Source: Roseburia hominis A2-183
Lineage (GTDB): Bacteria > Bacillota > Clostridia > Lachnospirales > Lachnospiraceae
Length of the DNA: 64,000 nt
Assembly: GCF_000225345.1 (NCBI RefSeq)
Contig: NC_015977.1
Span: 940,001-1,004,000 of the forward strand
Reading direction: 5' to 3'
Numbering within the stretch: position 1 is the first letter of the stretch; the number at the start of each line of letters is the position of its first letter. This document shows positions 54,163-63,736 of this stretch, piece by piece. The notes below the pieces were generated by a model that had not been told where the DNA came from, made no database searches, and worked only from the letters and a program-made list of their open reading frames with translations. The position numbers were made by a program, and so were the translations under genes.

Positions 54163-54585
54163 ATGAAAATTACGACAAAGGGACGCTATGCGATCCACAT
54201 ACTGTACGATCTGGCGGTCAACGGCACGGAGCATCCGGTGTCGGTCAAGGAGATGGCAACGAGACAGGAGATTTCCGTCAAATATACAGAGCAGATCATT
54301 TCCATTCTGAACAAGGCGGGCTATGTTTCCAGCAGCCGGGGATTTCAGGGCGGCTACCGTCTGACGAAGCCGTTGGACGAATATGTGATCGGTGATATTC
54401 TGCGTCTGACGGAGGGATCGCTCGCGCCGGTCGAGTGTCTTGCGAACGCCGAGAATCCCTGCCCCAAACAGCAGAAATGCGCGACGATCATGCTCTGGGA
54501 AAAAGTCGATAAGGCGATCCGGGACGTGGTCGATCATGTGACATTGCAGGATCTTCTGGACTGGCAGAAGCAGGAAAGGTGTTAG
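54163..54585 (+). CDS. Rrf2-family regulator, IscR/CymR-like (copy 1)
   Basis: 140 residues. Rrf2 winged helix (MKITTKGRYAIHILYDLAVN, EISVKYTEQIISILNKAGYV, GGYRLTKP). Three Cys with CX7CX5C spacing (ECLANAENPCPKQQKC) where IscR binds its cluster. Likely senses Fe-S or cysteine status and acts on the palindrome before nifS. One base after the preceding stop. Confidence 0.88.
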   Translation: MKITTKGRYAIHILYDLAVNGTEHPVSVKEMATRQEISVKYTEQIISILNKAGYVSSSRGFQGGYRLTKPLDEYVIGDILRLTEGSLAPVECLANAENPCPKQQKCATIMLWEKVDKAIRDVVDHVTLQDLLDWQKQERC

Positions 54586-54596
54586 TGTGAACGAAT

Positions 54597-55046
54597 ATGA
54601 AAATTTCTACAAAAGGCAGATATGCGCTGCGCCTGATGCTGGATCTGGCGATGAACGGTGAGAACAACGTTGTGCGCATTAAAGATATTGCGGAAAGACA
54701 GCAGATCTCAGACAAATATCTTGAGCAGATCATATCCGTATTGAACAAGGCAGGTTATGTGCGGAGCACCAGAGGACCGCAGGGCGGTTATTCGCTGCGG
54801 AAAGCACCGGAGGAATACACGGTTGGCGATATTTTGCGTCTGACGGAGGGATCGCTCGCGCCGGTTGCCTGCGTGGAGGAGGAAGGAAGTTGCGAACGCG
54901 AAGTGGATTGCGTTACCGTGGAGGTGTGGAAGCGGCTGAACCAGGCGATCAGCGATGTCGTGGATCATATCACACTGGCGGATCTGGTTGCACTGCAGGA
55001 AGAGAAGCGCGAGAAGAGCGGTCTTGACTTTGGAAAAGATATCTGA
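54597..55046 (+). CDS. Rrf2-family regulator, IscR/CymR-like (copy 2)
   Basis: 149 residues, a tandem paralog of the preceding gene: MKISTKGRYALRLMLDLAMN, YLEQIISVLNKAGYVRSTRG. Cys spacing CX6CX5C (ACVEEEGSCEREVDC). About 30 bases around the LRLTEGSLAPV codons are identical in the two genes, pointing to a fairly recent duplication or gene conversion. No good ribosome site; translation may depend on the upstream gene. Confidence 0.88.
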   Translation: MKISTKGRYALRLMLDLAMNGENNVVRIKDIAERQQISDKYLEQIISVLNKAGYVRSTRGPQGGYSLRKAPEEYTVGDILRLTEGSLAPVACVEEEGSCEREVDCVTVEVWKRLNQAISDVVDHITLADLVALQEEKREKSGLDFGKDI

Positions 55047-55048
55047 GT

Positions 55049-55060
55049 TATCATATGATA
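55049..55060. promoter_or_regulatory. Palindrome TATCATATGATA
   Basis: Perfect 12-bp palindrome three bases after the second rrf2 gene, built of the same TATCAT/ATGATA units as the operator before nifS. Another TATCATATCATA lies near 55180. Possible secondary Rrf2 site. Confidence 0.35.
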
Positions 55061-55071
55061 CATAAAATAAG

Positions 55072-55117
55072 AAGAACCCCTGTTATGGTGTTTGCAGCCA
55101 CCGTAGCAGGGGGTCTT
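55072..55117 (+). terminator. Hairpin terminator of the nifS operon
   Basis: AAGAACCCCTG pairs with CAGGGGGTCTT (one mismatch) with an inner GGTG/CACC. The T-run is weak (GGGGGTTTTC follows 15 bases later), so a termination role is likely but not certain. The rest of this 340-base gap holds the lepA promoter and nothing else I can name. Confidence 0.55.
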
Positions 55118-55287
55118 CGCTTAAGAAGGGGGTTTTCTCGGTTTATTCACCAAAACCCATGCCGATAAATATCGACGTTGATATCATATCATATTCTGGG
55201 GAAAAATCCAGTGTAAAATTGTGAAATTTTGCTCATATATGCGCGGTTTGCAAATAAATTGCGTGGTTTTTGCGAACCGCGATTCCC

Positions 55288-55317
55288 TTGACGTTTTCCG
55301 GTTTTATCCCTTATAAT
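55288..55317 (+). promoter_or_regulatory. Promoter of lepA
   Basis: TTGACG (55288-55293) and TATAAT (55312-55317) with an 18-base spacer, 68 bases before lepA. Confidence 0.7.
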
Positions 55318-55385
55318 ATTGCAGATAAGTGATGCGTGTGGCTGCCGGAGGGCAGAAGTGATGCGCACCGGGCAGGAGGAAATGA

Positions 55386-57197
55386 ATGTCGATTGACCAG
55401 AGTAAAATCAGAAATTTTTGTATCATAGCACATATCGATCACGGTAAATCTACACTTGCCGATCGTATTATAGAAAAAACAGGAACCTTGACCAGCAGGG
55501 AAATGCAGGCGCAGGTGTTAGATAACATGGATCTGGAGAGAGAGCGCGGAATTACGATCAAGTCGCAGGCGGTTCGCATTATCTACAAGGCGAACGACGG
55601 CGAGGAATATATTTTTAATCTGATCGATACCCCGGGACATGTCGATTTTAACTACGAGGTATCGAGAAGCCTTGCGGCATGCGACGGTGCGATTCTGGTC
55701 GTGGATGCGGCGCAGGGCGTGGAGGCACAGACCCTTGCGAATGTGTATCTTGCGTTAGACCATGATCTGGATGTAATGCCGGTCATCAACAAGGTCGACC
55801 TGCCGAGCGCGCAGCCGGACGAGGTCGTAAAGGAGATCGAGGACGTCATCGGAATCGAGGCGGAGGATGCGCCGCGCATTTCCGCAAAGACAGGACTCAA
55901 TGTCGATCAGGTGTTAGAGCAGATCGTACAGAAGATTCCGGCGCCGGCCGGCGATCCAAAAGCGCCGCTTCAGGCGCTGATCTTTGACGCACTCTATGAT
56001 TCCTACAAGGGTGTCATCGTGTTCTGCCGGATCAAGGAGGGCACGGTGCGGGTCGGCGATCCGATCCTTATGATGGCGACCGGGGCGCAGTCCGAAGTTA
56101 CCGAGGTCGGTTACTTTGGAGCAGGGCAGTTCATTCCGTGTGACGAACTGTCTGCCGGCATGGTCGGCTACATCTGTGCGAGCATCAAAAATGTGCGGGA
56201 TACCCGCGTGGGTGATACGGTGACGAACGCCGCACATCCGTGTGAGGAGCCGCTTCCGGGTTATAAAAAAGTCAATCCGATGGTATACTGCGGCATGTAT
56301 CCGGCGGACAGTGCCAAATATCCGGATCTGCGCGATGCGTTGGAGAAGCTTCAGATCAACGATGCGTCGCTGCAGTATGAACCGGAGACGTCGCTGGCGC
56401 TGGGCTTCGGATTCCGCTGCGGTTTCTTAGGACTGCTTCATCTGGAGATCGTGCAGGAGCGTCTGGAGAGAGAGTTTCATCTGGATCTCGTGACGACGGC
56501 ACCGGGCGTTATCTATAAGGTGCACAAGACGAACGGAGAGGTGATCGATCTGACGAACCCGTCTAATCTGCCGGATCCGTCCGAGATCGAGTATATGGAG
56601 GAACCGGTCGTTTCGGCGGAGATCATGGTGACGAGCGAGTATGTCGGCGCGATTATGACGCTTTGCCAGGAACGGCGCGGTGTATACAACGGTATGGAGT
56701 ATCTGGAGGAGACCCGTGCGCTCATCAAGTACGATCTGCCGCTCAATGAGATCATCTACGATTTCTTTGACGCCTTAAAGTCCCGCTCGAGAGGATACGC
56801 TTCGTTCGACTATGAGCTGAAGGGCTATGAGCGTTCCGAGCTTGTGAAGCTGGATATTCTGATTAACAAGGAGCAGGTGGACGCGCTCTCGTTCATCGTC
56901 TTTAAGGACAGTGCTTACGACAGGGGCAGAAAGATGTGCGAGAAGTTAAAGGAAGAGATTCCGAGACATCTGTTTGAGATTCCGATCCAGGCGGCAGTCG
57001 GCGGCAAGGTGATTGCCCGTGAGACAGTCAAGGCGCTGCGCAAGGATGTGCTTGCAAAGTGCTACGGCGGCGATATTTCGCGTAAGAAAAAGCTTTTAGA
57101 GAAGCAGAAGGAAGGCAAGAAGCGCATGCGTCAGGTCGGAAATGTAGAGATTCCGCAGGAGGCATTCATGAGCGTCTTGAAGCTGGATGAAGATTAA
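55386..57197 (+). CDS. lepA: Elongation factor 4 (LepA)
   Basis: 603 residues. Ribosome-associated GTPase that back-translocates stalled ribosomes. G motifs: AHIDHGKST (P loop), [20 protein letters not shown]. The LepA-specific C-terminal domain ends [20 protein letters not shown]. The site GGGCAGGAGGAAATGA precedes ATG 55386. Followed by hemW, a usual order in Firmicutes. Confidence 0.97.
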   Translation: MSIDQSKIRNFCIIAHIDHGKSTLADRIIEKTGTLTSREMQAQVLDNMDLERERGITIKSQAVRIIYKANDGEEYIFNLIDTPGHVDFNYEVSRSLAACDGAILVVDAAQGVEAQTLANVYLALDHDLDVMPVINKVDLPSAQPDEVVKEIEDVIGIEAEDAPRISAKTGLNVDQVLEQIVQKIPAPAGDPKAPLQALIFDALYDSYKGVIVFCRIKEGTVRVGDPILMMATGAQSEVTEVGYFGAGQFIPCDELSAGMVGYICASIKNVRDTRVGDTVTNAAHPCEEPLPGYKKVNPMVYCGMYPADSAKYPDLRDALEKLQINDASLQYEPETSLALGFGFRCGFLGLLHLEIVQERLEREFHLDLVTTAPGVIYKVHKTNGEVIDLTNPSNLPDPSEIEYMEEPVVSAEIMVTSEYVGAIMTLCQERRGVYNGMEYLEETRALIKYDLPLNEIIYDFFDALKSRSRGYASFDYELKGYERSELVKLDILINKEQVDALSFIVFKDSAYDRGRKMCEKLKEEIPRHLFEIPIQAAVGGKVIARETVKALRKDVLAKCYGGDISRKKKLLEKQKEGKKRMRQVGNVEIPQEAFMSVLKLDED

Positions 57198-57271
57198 AGG
57201 AACAGATCGGAAAATGCAGCGTCAGTGATGGCAGTGTCAGGAATATTTTTGGGAAAGGAGCGGCGTGTGGA

Positions 57272-58519
57272 GTGAGTCAGAAAACAATGGAATTGTACAT
57301 TCATATTCCGTTTTGCGTCAAAAAATGCCAGTATTGTGATTTCCTTTCCTTTGCGGCGGACGAGGCAACGCAGGCAGCCTACGTGGAGGCGCTGCTCCGG
57401 GAGATTGCGTATTACGGACCGCATTGCAGCGACTACCTGGTATCGACGGTATATATCGGCGGCGGCACGCCATCGTGGCTCACAGAGGAGTGGATGGCAC
57501 AGATTATGTCGGCGGTTCGCCGGTCGTTTCGTCTGGCGTCGGATGCGGAAATATCCATTGAGTGCAATCCGGGAACCGTCACCGATCACAAGTTTGCCGG
57601 CTACCGGAATGCGGGAATCAACCGGATCAGCATCGGCCTGCAGTCGGCTGTGGATGAGGAATTAAAGATTCTCGGGCGGATTCACACGTTTGACCAGTTC
57701 CTGAAGACTTACGAGCTGGCGCGCAAAAACGGATTCGACAATGTCAATGTGGATATTATGAGTTCTCTTCCGGGACAGACGGCAGAGAGTTTTGCCCGCA
57801 CCCTGCAGCAGCTTCTGTGGCTGAAACCGGAGCATATTTCCGCCTATTCCCTGATCATTGAGAAGGGGACGCCATTTTACGATCTGTATAAGTTTGACGC
57901 GGTCAAGCAGCAGGCGGGAATGCAGACGGTGGCGCTGCCGACGGAGGATGAAGTGTACCGGATGACCAAGCTGACCGAGCAGGTGCTTGCGGAAGCGGGA
58001 TATGTGCACTATGAGGTTTCTAATTTTGCAAAACCGGGTTATGCGTGCCGGCACAATATCGGCTACTGGGAGCGGGAGAATTATCTGGGACTGGGGCTTG
58101 GCGCGTCGTCTCTGATGGAGAATATCCGCTACAGCAACACGCGGGAATTGTATGTGTATCTGGAAGAAACCAGACATATTCGTGAGGGTATCTGGGAGAA
58201 TGAGATAACGGATAGCCAGGGGAGCGGCGCATCCGGCAGGGTGGAACAGCTTCCGGCCACGAATCTGCATGCTTCGGCAGAGCGCATTACACGAAAAGGG
58301 CAGATGGAAGAGTTTATGTTTTTAGGACTCCGCATGATGGAGGGAATTTCCAGGGAACGTTTTGCACAGACGTTTGGAACACAGATTGAGGCAGTGTATC
58401 AGGAGGTGCTGCTGCATCTTACGGAGGAAGGACTGCTCGAAAAACGCGCGGGGAGGATTTATTTGACGGAACGCGGGCAGGATGTGAGCAATTACGCTCT
58501 GGCACAGTTTTTACTTTAG
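57272..58519 (+). CDS. hemW: HemW-type radical SAM protein
   Basis: 415 residues from GTG 57272 (an ATG at 57287 is the alternative). Radical SAM cluster Cys in PFCVKKCQYCDF (CX3CX2C); IGGGTPSWL, IECNPGT, INRISIGLQS; C-terminal HemN-like domain. The location after lepA and the CX2CX-F ending point to HemW, a heme chaperone, rather than the oxidase HemN. A 30-residue Ser/Gly-rich insertion lies near residues 315-345. A small hairpin repeat follows. Confidence 0.9.
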   Translation: MSQKTMELYIHIPFCVKKCQYCDFLSFAADEATQAAYVEALLREIAYYGPHCSDYLVSTVYIGGGTPSWLTEEWMAQIMSAVRRSFRLASDAEISIECNPGTVTDHKFAGYRNAGINRISIGLQSAVDEELKILGRIHTFDQFLKTYELARKNGFDNVNVDIMSSLPGQTAESFARTLQQLLWLKPEHISAYSLIIEKGTPFYDLYKFDAVKQQAGMQTVALPTEDEVYRMTKLTEQVLAEAGYVHYEVSNFAKPGYACRHNIGYWERENYLGLGLGASSLMENIRYSNTRELYVYLEETRHIREGIWENEITDSQGSGASGRVEQLPATNLHASAERITRKGQMEEFMFLGLRMMEGISRERFAQTFGTQIEAVYQEVLLHLTEEGLLEKRAGRIYLTERGQDVSNYALAQFLL

Positions 58520-58523
58520 AACG

Positions 58524-58543
58524 ATGAATCCGGACGGATTCAT
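58524..58543. repeat. Short palindromic repeat, ATGAATCC type
   Basis: ATGAATCC-ggac-GGATTCAT followed by ATTAAGAA. The same design recurs at 60859 (ATGAACTC/GAGTTCAT) and 60914 (ATGAATCC/GGATTCAT), each followed by ATT. Confidence 0.65.
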
Positions 58544-58630
58544 ATTAAGAAATTCTTCATAAAGATTCATTCGCGTTTTCACGGAAAGAGGACTAAAATA
58601 GAATCGTAGGAATCCAAGGAGTGAAGTGAT

Positions 58631-60292
58631 GTGAATGTAACAAAGAGACAGAAAAGACGAATTCGGAATCTGGTATGTATACAGTACAGTATTGTGAAAA
58701 TGCTGCTCGTGATCGCAGGGTTTGAACTGTTGGGACGGGGGCTGTCCCTGATGCAGGGAACGCAGTCTGCAACGCAGGAGATTGAGGGAGAGGTAATCTG
58801 GTCGGAGGAGACGAAAACAGAGGAGAATCCCCTGATCGTGTGCGTGGATGCCGGACATGGCGGAAAAGACAACGGCTCCGATTATAAGGGGCGTTATGAG
58901 AAGGATGATAATTTAAAGCTGGCACAGGCTGTGTCAGCTTATTTGGCTGATAAAAATGTAAAAGTGGTTATGACGAGGTCGGATGACACGTTTTTGCGCC
59001 TGTCAGAGCGGTGCGGGATTGCCAATCAGAGCGGTGCGGATTATATGCTGTCGCTGCACCGCAATGACGGCGAGGGTAACGGCGTAGAGACCTGGATCTC
59101 GGCGAGTGGTTCGGAGGAGACGGATGCCCTCGCAAACCACATTATGGAAGTGCTGGATACGGCGGGAATCCAGAGAAACCGCGGCGTGAAAAAGGGAACC
59201 CAGACTGGAGAATCCTCCAATTATTATATCAATGTACATTCGGACATGCCGTCCTGCATCGTCGAGATGGGATTTATCAACGATGCATCCGATAACCAGC
59301 TTTTCGATGAAAAGCTGGATGCGTACGCTGCCGCCATCGGTGACGCAGTGCTTGCAACGGCGGAGACATACCGTGCCAACAAGGTTACGGATGGAAACGG
59401 TCAGGGCGCAGGCGAAGCGGGAAGCGGCACCGGAGACGGTCAAGGTACGGATGGAACGGGAGACGGCGCCGGAGACGATCAGGGCACGGATGGAACGGGA
59501 AATGACACCGGAGACGGACAGAGGGCGGACCAAACAGGAAGCAGCACCGGAGACGGTCAGAGTGCTGCAGGTGGAAATGCGGCGGTGCAGACGATTGCGC
59601 TTGACGGGCTGGATACCACCGTGCAGAGCTGGGGGCTGGGAAGCCACACCGATGCGGACAACCGCCCGAACGATGCAGTCAGTGCGCAGCAGAAGTATGG
59701 GGATTACCATGCGCTTTTCATTGGAGAGAATACAAAGACCCTCTATCTGACTTTTGATGAGGGATATGAATACGGGTACACGGAATCCATTCTGGATACG
59801 CTTAAGGAAAAGGGCGTGCATGCCGTCTTTTTTGTCACGGAGCCTTATGCAAAGGCGGAACCGGCACTGGTGCAGCGCATGATTGACGAGGGGCATGTAG
59901 TCGGCAATCACAGTGTGACGCACCCGTCGGCGGGAATCCCTTCGCTGACAGTGGAACAGCAGCAGGAAGAGGTCATGGGAAACCACCAGTATATCAAAGA
60001 TACCTTTGGATATGAGATGAATCTGTTCCGCTATCCTGCGGGAAAGTTCAGTGAGCAGTCGCTCGCCGTTGTAAATAACTGCGGATACGAGAGCGTGTTC
60101 TGGAGTTTTGCCTACCTGGATTACGATGTGGACAACCAGCCGGATCAGGCGGAAAGCCTGCAGAAGATGAAAAATAAGATGCACCCGGGAGCCATCTATC
60201 TGCTGCATGCGGAGTCGGCAACAAATGCGGCGGTGCTGGGAGATCTGATCGATGCGGCGCAGACGCAGGGGTATTCGTTTGGAACGTTGTAA
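58631..60292 (+). CDS. Fusion of Amidase_3 (CwlD-like) and PdaA-like deacetylase
   Basis: 553 residues, GTG start. An N-terminal membrane anchor (MLLVIAGFELLGRGLSL, about 24-40) is followed by Amidase_3 (about 68-250): VDAGHGGKDNG and LHRND with zinc His, catalytic Glu in CIVEMGFIND. A Gly/Asp/Thr-rich linker (about 260-320, a short tandem repeat) leads to a NodB-type deacetylase of PdaA kind: LTFDEGYEYGYTESIL, HSVTHP, FRYPAGKFSE. CwlD and PdaA act in sequence to make muramic-delta-lactam in spore cortex; here one chain carries both. The fusion is read directly; the sporulation role is inference. Confidence 0.85.
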   Translation: MNVTKRQKRRIRNLVCIQYSIVKMLLVIAGFELLGRGLSLMQGTQSATQEIEGEVIWSEETKTEENPLIVCVDAGHGGKDNGSDYKGRYEKDDNLKLAQAVSAYLADKNVKVVMTRSDDTFLRLSERCGIANQSGADYMLSLHRNDGEGNGVETWISASGSEETDALANHIMEVLDTAGIQRNRGVKKGTQTGESSNYYINVHSDMPSCIVEMGFINDASDNQLFDEKLDAYAAAIGDAVLATAETYRANKVTDGNGQGAGEAGSGTGDGQGTDGTGDGAGDDQGTDGTGNDTGDGQRADQTGSSTGDGQSAAGGNAAVQTIALDGLDTTVQSWGLGSHTDADNRPNDAVSAQQKYGDYHALFIGENTKTLYLTFDEGYEYGYTESILDTLKEKGVHAVFFVTEPYAKAEPALVQRMIDEGHVVGNHSVTHPSAGIPSLTVEQQQEEVMGNHQYIKDTFGYEMNLFRYPAGKFSEQSLAVVNNCGYESVFWSFAYLDYDVDNQPDQAESLQKMKNKMHPGAIYLLHAESATNAAVLGDLIDAAQTQGYSFGTL

Positions 60293-60356
60293 TGCGTGGC
60301 GCGTGAAAAAAGGTTTACATAATGACGAAAAACGAGCTTTGGACGGGCTGTGTGAC

Positions 60357-60509
60357 TGATTTTCGTGCGCTGGATGCGGGGAGGAAGAAAAGTTGGGGCT
60401 GGGAGCCTGATTTTCGTGCGCTGGACTTGGGAAGGAAGAAAAGCCGGGTCTGGGAGCCCATTTTTCGTGCGCTAGACACTTGCGGGAGGAAAAGAAGTTT
60501 ACATAACGC
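60357..60509. repeat. Tandem repeat, period 51 bp, three units
   Basis: Units starting near 60357, 60408 and 60459, each with TTTTCGTGCGCTGGA or a close variant and GGAAGAAAAG. The period is a multiple of three; one frame from ATG 60322 would give a 90-residue protein with repeated DFRALD, but it lacks a good ribosome site and is not called a gene. Confidence 0.75.
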
Positions 60510-60696
60510 CAAAAACAAGTCATGGTCGGGTCTGGGAGAAAGAAAATGCCGCGCCAGACCCGGGAAGAAAGACAAGCCGGGTCCGAGAGACTGATTTTCA
60601 CGCGCTAGACCCTTGCGGGAGAGAAAGAAGTTTACATAACGCCGAAAAATAAGTCGTAGCCGGGTCTGGAAGAAGGAAAACGCCACGTTAGACCCG
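60471..60696. repeat. Direct repeat, period 133 bp, two units
   Basis: The stretch from GCTAGAC through TTGCGGGAG, GAAGTTTACATAACGCC and CGGGTCTGG to AGACCCG at 60471-60562 recurs at 60604-60696. Hairpin-capable CGGGTCTGG/CCAGACCCG segments lie inside. Part of a 744-base gap before the chemotaxis gene made almost wholly of repeats; no gene is seen in it. Confidence 0.75.
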
Positions 60697-60858
60697 AAAA
60701 AGAAGAAAAGATCACGCCGCCTAGGGGTTGCAGAAACTGTTGTCCGTCCCAGAATTTACCGAAAACATCGTGTCAACCTCAGGATTTACCGAAAAAGCCT
60801 GAAGTTACCGAAAAAGCCTGAAGTTGCAATATTGTTCTTGATCTGATCTTGCGGTATA

Positions 60859-60956
60859 ATGAACTCTGACGAGTTCATATTGTGCGCAGAAAGCAGCGCA
60901 AAAAGATGACATAATGAATCCTACCGGATTCATATTAGAAGTTCCGGTGGAACTTC
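60859..60956. repeat. Cluster of short palindromes and a tandem leader repeat
   Basis: ATGAACTC/GAGTTCAT (60859-60878), ATGAATCC/GGATTCAT (60914-60933) and GAAGTTCC/GGAACTTC (60938-60956). A flanking segment GCAGAAAGCAGCGCAAAAAG is present twice (about 60885 and 60963); the second copy carries TATAAT at 60987, a possible -10 box for the chemotaxis gene. Confidence 0.65.
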
Positions 60957-61036
60957 GGATGTGCAGAAAGCAGCGCAAAAAGATGATATAATAGACGCGT
61001 ACATGATGATAGGTTTTCTTTAGAAGGGAACATGAT

Positions 61037-62482
61037 ATGGAAAAATTGCACAGGCAGAATTTGGTTATTGTCTGGTGCTCGATTATTGCACTTAGCCTTG
61101 TTTCTTTGATGGGATACGGATTTACCGTGCTTGCAATCCGTGGAATTGCAATTCTGGTAGTTGCGGGAATTATTTCTACGATTGGATGTTACCTTCCGAT
61201 TGACGATGCGAAAAAAGTGCTGATTCTTGTATTTCCGCCGGCGATCGGTACGCTGTTGTATTCGTGGGTATATGGTGGCAATTCGATTCCGTATCTGGCG
61301 AATTTTGTACTTTTAGCGATGACAACTTCCTATTTTATGGAGTCGGTTATCATCTATTTCGCAGTGCCGTTTGCCGTTATTTCGGTCGTATTCATGGCTT
61401 TCAGCCCCGAGACCATCGCGGGAATTGACTACACGATGGCCGGGGTCGTGACGCGTATATTTTTGTTTATCGTGACAGCGATCCTGCTTTATTTTGCGAC
61501 GAAGCGCGGTGCGGGTGTTGTGAAGAAAACGGAAGAGACGCTTTCCATCGTTCAGAACAATGCGAAAGTCGCCAATACGATTTCAGCGAATCTGAACACC
61601 ACGATCCACAAGAGTATGAGTTCAGTGCATGCGCTTGCGGACGGCAGCTCCAGCGTGAAATCGGCGGCATCGCAGATGGGGCAGGTGGTTGAGGATACTG
61701 CTAATGCAACTGTCAGCGTGATGGATAAAATTAATGCGGCAACAACAGAGATTAACCGGAACCATGAACTGGCAGTTTCTCTGGATCAGGGATTTCAGAA
61801 GGTGCAGAGTGCGGTAGAAAAAGGAAACGGAGCGATACAGACGGCAAAGAGTTCCATTCTTTCCATGGAGGAGACCGTCGATTCCGCGCGCCAATCGACC
61901 GATTCGCTGCTTACCGAGATGAACCGGATCACATCGATTCTCGGAGAGATCAATTCCATTGCATCCCAGACGAATCTGTTGTCGTTAAATGCATCTATTG
62001 AGGCGGCGCGTGCGGGAGAACACGGAAGAGGATTTGCGGTGGTTGCAGATGAGATCCGCGCGCTGTCAGAAGAGAGTGCCAAGGCGGCGAACAACATTCA
62101 GGAGATTTTGACCTGGCTGACGGATACGACCGGGCAGATCTCAAAAGAAATCACGGCGGGCACCGATGCTGCTTCCGCGAGTGTGGAGCTGGTCGGCGGA
62201 TTGATGGATTATTTTAGTAACATCAATGATGCGACGGATGAGGCGAGCCAGATTGTCGATGAAGAATATAAGATCATTGAACATGTGAAGGAACACTTTG
62301 GAAATATCCAGCAGGAGATCGAGACGCTGGTGGCAACCTCAGAGGAAAATTCTGCAACCATCCAGAATATCACGGACACAATCACGTCGCAGAATGATTC
62401 CATCCGCAGCATTTCGGCTGAAATCGATGAGATTTCATCATTATCGGCAGATCTGGAACAGCATTTTTGGGAAGATAACTAA
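61037..62482 (+). CDS. Methyl-accepting chemotaxis protein
   Basis: 481 residues. The first ~155 residues form five or six membrane helices with almost no outside domain, so it likely senses a membrane or cytoplasmic signal. The rest is a long coiled coil with the receptor tip [40 protein letters not shown] and flanking methylation-type Gln/Glu sites. Ends without a CheR tether. A monocistronic gene with its own terminator. Confidence 0.92.
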   Translation: MEKLHRQNLVIVWCSIIALSLVSLMGYGFTVLAIRGIAILVVAGIISTIGCYLPIDDAKKVLILVFPPAIGTLLYSWVYGGNSIPYLANFVLLAMTTSYFMESVIIYFAVPFAVISVVFMAFSPETIAGIDYTMAGVVTRIFLFIVTAILLYFATKRGAGVVKKTEETLSIVQNNAKVANTISANLNTTIHKSMSSVHALADGSSSVKSAASQMGQVVEDTANATVSVMDKINAATTEINRNHELAVSLDQGFQKVQSAVEKGNGAIQTAKSSILSMEETVDSARQSTDSLLTEMNRITSILGEINSIASQTNLLSLNASIEAARAGEHGRGFAVVADEIRALSEESAKAANNIQEILTWLTDTTGQISKEITAGTDAASASVELVGGLMDYFSNINDATDEASQIVDEEYKIIEHVKEHFGNIQQEIETLVATSEENSATIQNITDTITSQNDSIRSISAEIDEISSLSADLEQHFWEDN

Positions 62483-62491
62483 GAAAAGGTC

Positions 62492-62526
62492 AAGGGAGAC
62501 ATGCAGGGGCGCAGTCTCCCTTTTTT
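62492..62526 (+). terminator. Terminator after the chemotaxis gene
   Basis: AAGGGAGAC pairs with GTCTCCCTT, then a T-run. Confidence 0.85.
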
Positions 62527-62544
62527 ACACCACGGAGAATAAGG

Positions 62545-63663
62545 ATGAAATTGAGATTTCAAAAAGACGGTACTTTTAAAATCATGCAGATTACAGATAT
62601 GCAGGAAATTCCCGCAATATCGAAAGACACGATCGCGCTGATGGAGCGGGCGGTTCTGGAGGAGCAGCCGGATCTTGTCGTCTACACTGGTGATCAGATC
62701 AAGGGCTATGGTGTGACTTACAAGGGAAAAGGAGAGGAGCTGGAGCGGGAGGTAGCACAGACGATTGGAAAATTATTAGAGCCGGTGACAAAGCGTGGCA
62801 TTCCGTTTGCAGTGACATTTGGTAATCATGACTGCCAGGTCGGGATTTCCAATCAGGATCAGTTCTATCATATTTACAAAAGGCTTCCGAATTGCATCGG
62901 GGAGCAGGCAGAAGGGATTGACGGGGGAGGAACCTGTGCCATTCCCATCGAGGCATCCGACGGAAGCGGGCGGGATGTGTTTGAACTATATCTGTTTGAC
63001 AGCGGAACGGATGCCAGGGAGGGCGGCTATGAGGCATTCGATCCGAAGATCATTGCGTGGTACCGCAAACAGCGGGAAGACCTTCGGGAGAAAAATGGAA
63101 TGTATGTGCCGTCCATCGTATTTCAGCATATCCCGATGCGCGAATATTATGAGGTGTTAAAGCTTGTTGACCGTGGGGAAAAAGGTGCGGTGCGCGCTTA
63201 TCGGACACATAAGAACGAATATTATAAGCTGGGAGAAACCTGCGGCGCCGGGGATATTTTTCTGGAACCGCCGTCGGTACCGGACGTCAATACCGGGGAA
63301 TTTGAGGCGCTTTCGGAGTGCGGGGAAGTGCTTGCGGCATTTGTCGGACACGATCATAAAAACAACTTCGTGGGGCGTTACCGGAACATTGTGCTTGGAT
63401 TTACACCGTCCGCGGGATTTAATGTCTACGGCAACCGTACGAAGCGCGGCGTGCGCTGTATTGTATTGAGCGAAAAAAAGCCGTGTGAATACCATACTTA
63501 TACCAGAACGTATGAGGAACTGGTGGGGAAAAAAGTGTCACGCCCGGTATTTGACTATCTGACCAGCAAAGCACCTGCCACGTTTGAGGCGGCGATTCCG
63601 ATGATTTTAAAAGCGGTGCTGTTTCTGGCACTTGTGATTGTGCTGGCAGTCTTGTTGTTGTAG
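62545..63663 (+). CDS. Calcineurin-like metallophosphoesterase with C-terminal membrane anchor
   Basis: 372 residues. Metal motifs in order: QITDMQ (first Asp; Gln where many have His), YTGDQ, FGNHDC, FQHIPM and GHDHKN. A C-terminal hydrophobic segment (MILKAVLFLALVIVLAVLLL) anchors it, leaving the enzyme in the cytoplasm because no signal peptide is seen. Substrate not known; phosphodiesters or phosphoproteins are possible. Confidence 0.85.
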   Translation: MKLRFQKDGTFKIMQITDMQEIPAISKDTIALMERAVLEEQPDLVVYTGDQIKGYGVTYKGKGEELEREVAQTIGKLLEPVTKRGIPFAVTFGNHDCQVGISNQDQFYHIYKRLPNCIGEQAEGIDGGGTCAIPIEASDGSGRDVFELYLFDSGTDAREGGYEAFDPKIIAWYRKQREDLREKNGMYVPSIVFQHIPMREYYEVLKLVDRGEKGAVRAYRTHKNEYYKLGETCGAGDIFLEPPSVPDVNTGEFEALSECGEVLAAFVGHDHKNNFVGRYRNIVLGFTPSAGFNVYGNRTKRGVRCIVLSEKKPCEYHTYTRTYEELVGKKVSRPVFDYLTSKAPATFEAAIPMILKAVLFLALVIVLAVLLL

Positions 63664-63736
63664 AGGGATGGGGAAAGCACCCGGCAGAACAAGGGCAGCC
63701 CGGTAAGAAAAATACCGTGCAGAAAAGGAGAAAACA

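Noticed and set aside
55072..55160. Riboswitch or T-box before lepA
   Set aside because: No T-box sequence or known aptamer core recognised; the lepA promoter lies downstream of the hairpin, which better fits the end of the nifS operon.
60322..60594. 90-residue frame with three 17-residue repeats
   Set aside because: The 51-bp period keeps the frame but the next repeats (133 bp) do not, there is no good start signal, and the region looks non-coding.
60357..60696. Possible CRISPR array
   Set aside because: Units are contiguous without unique spacers, lengths differ, and no cas genes are near.
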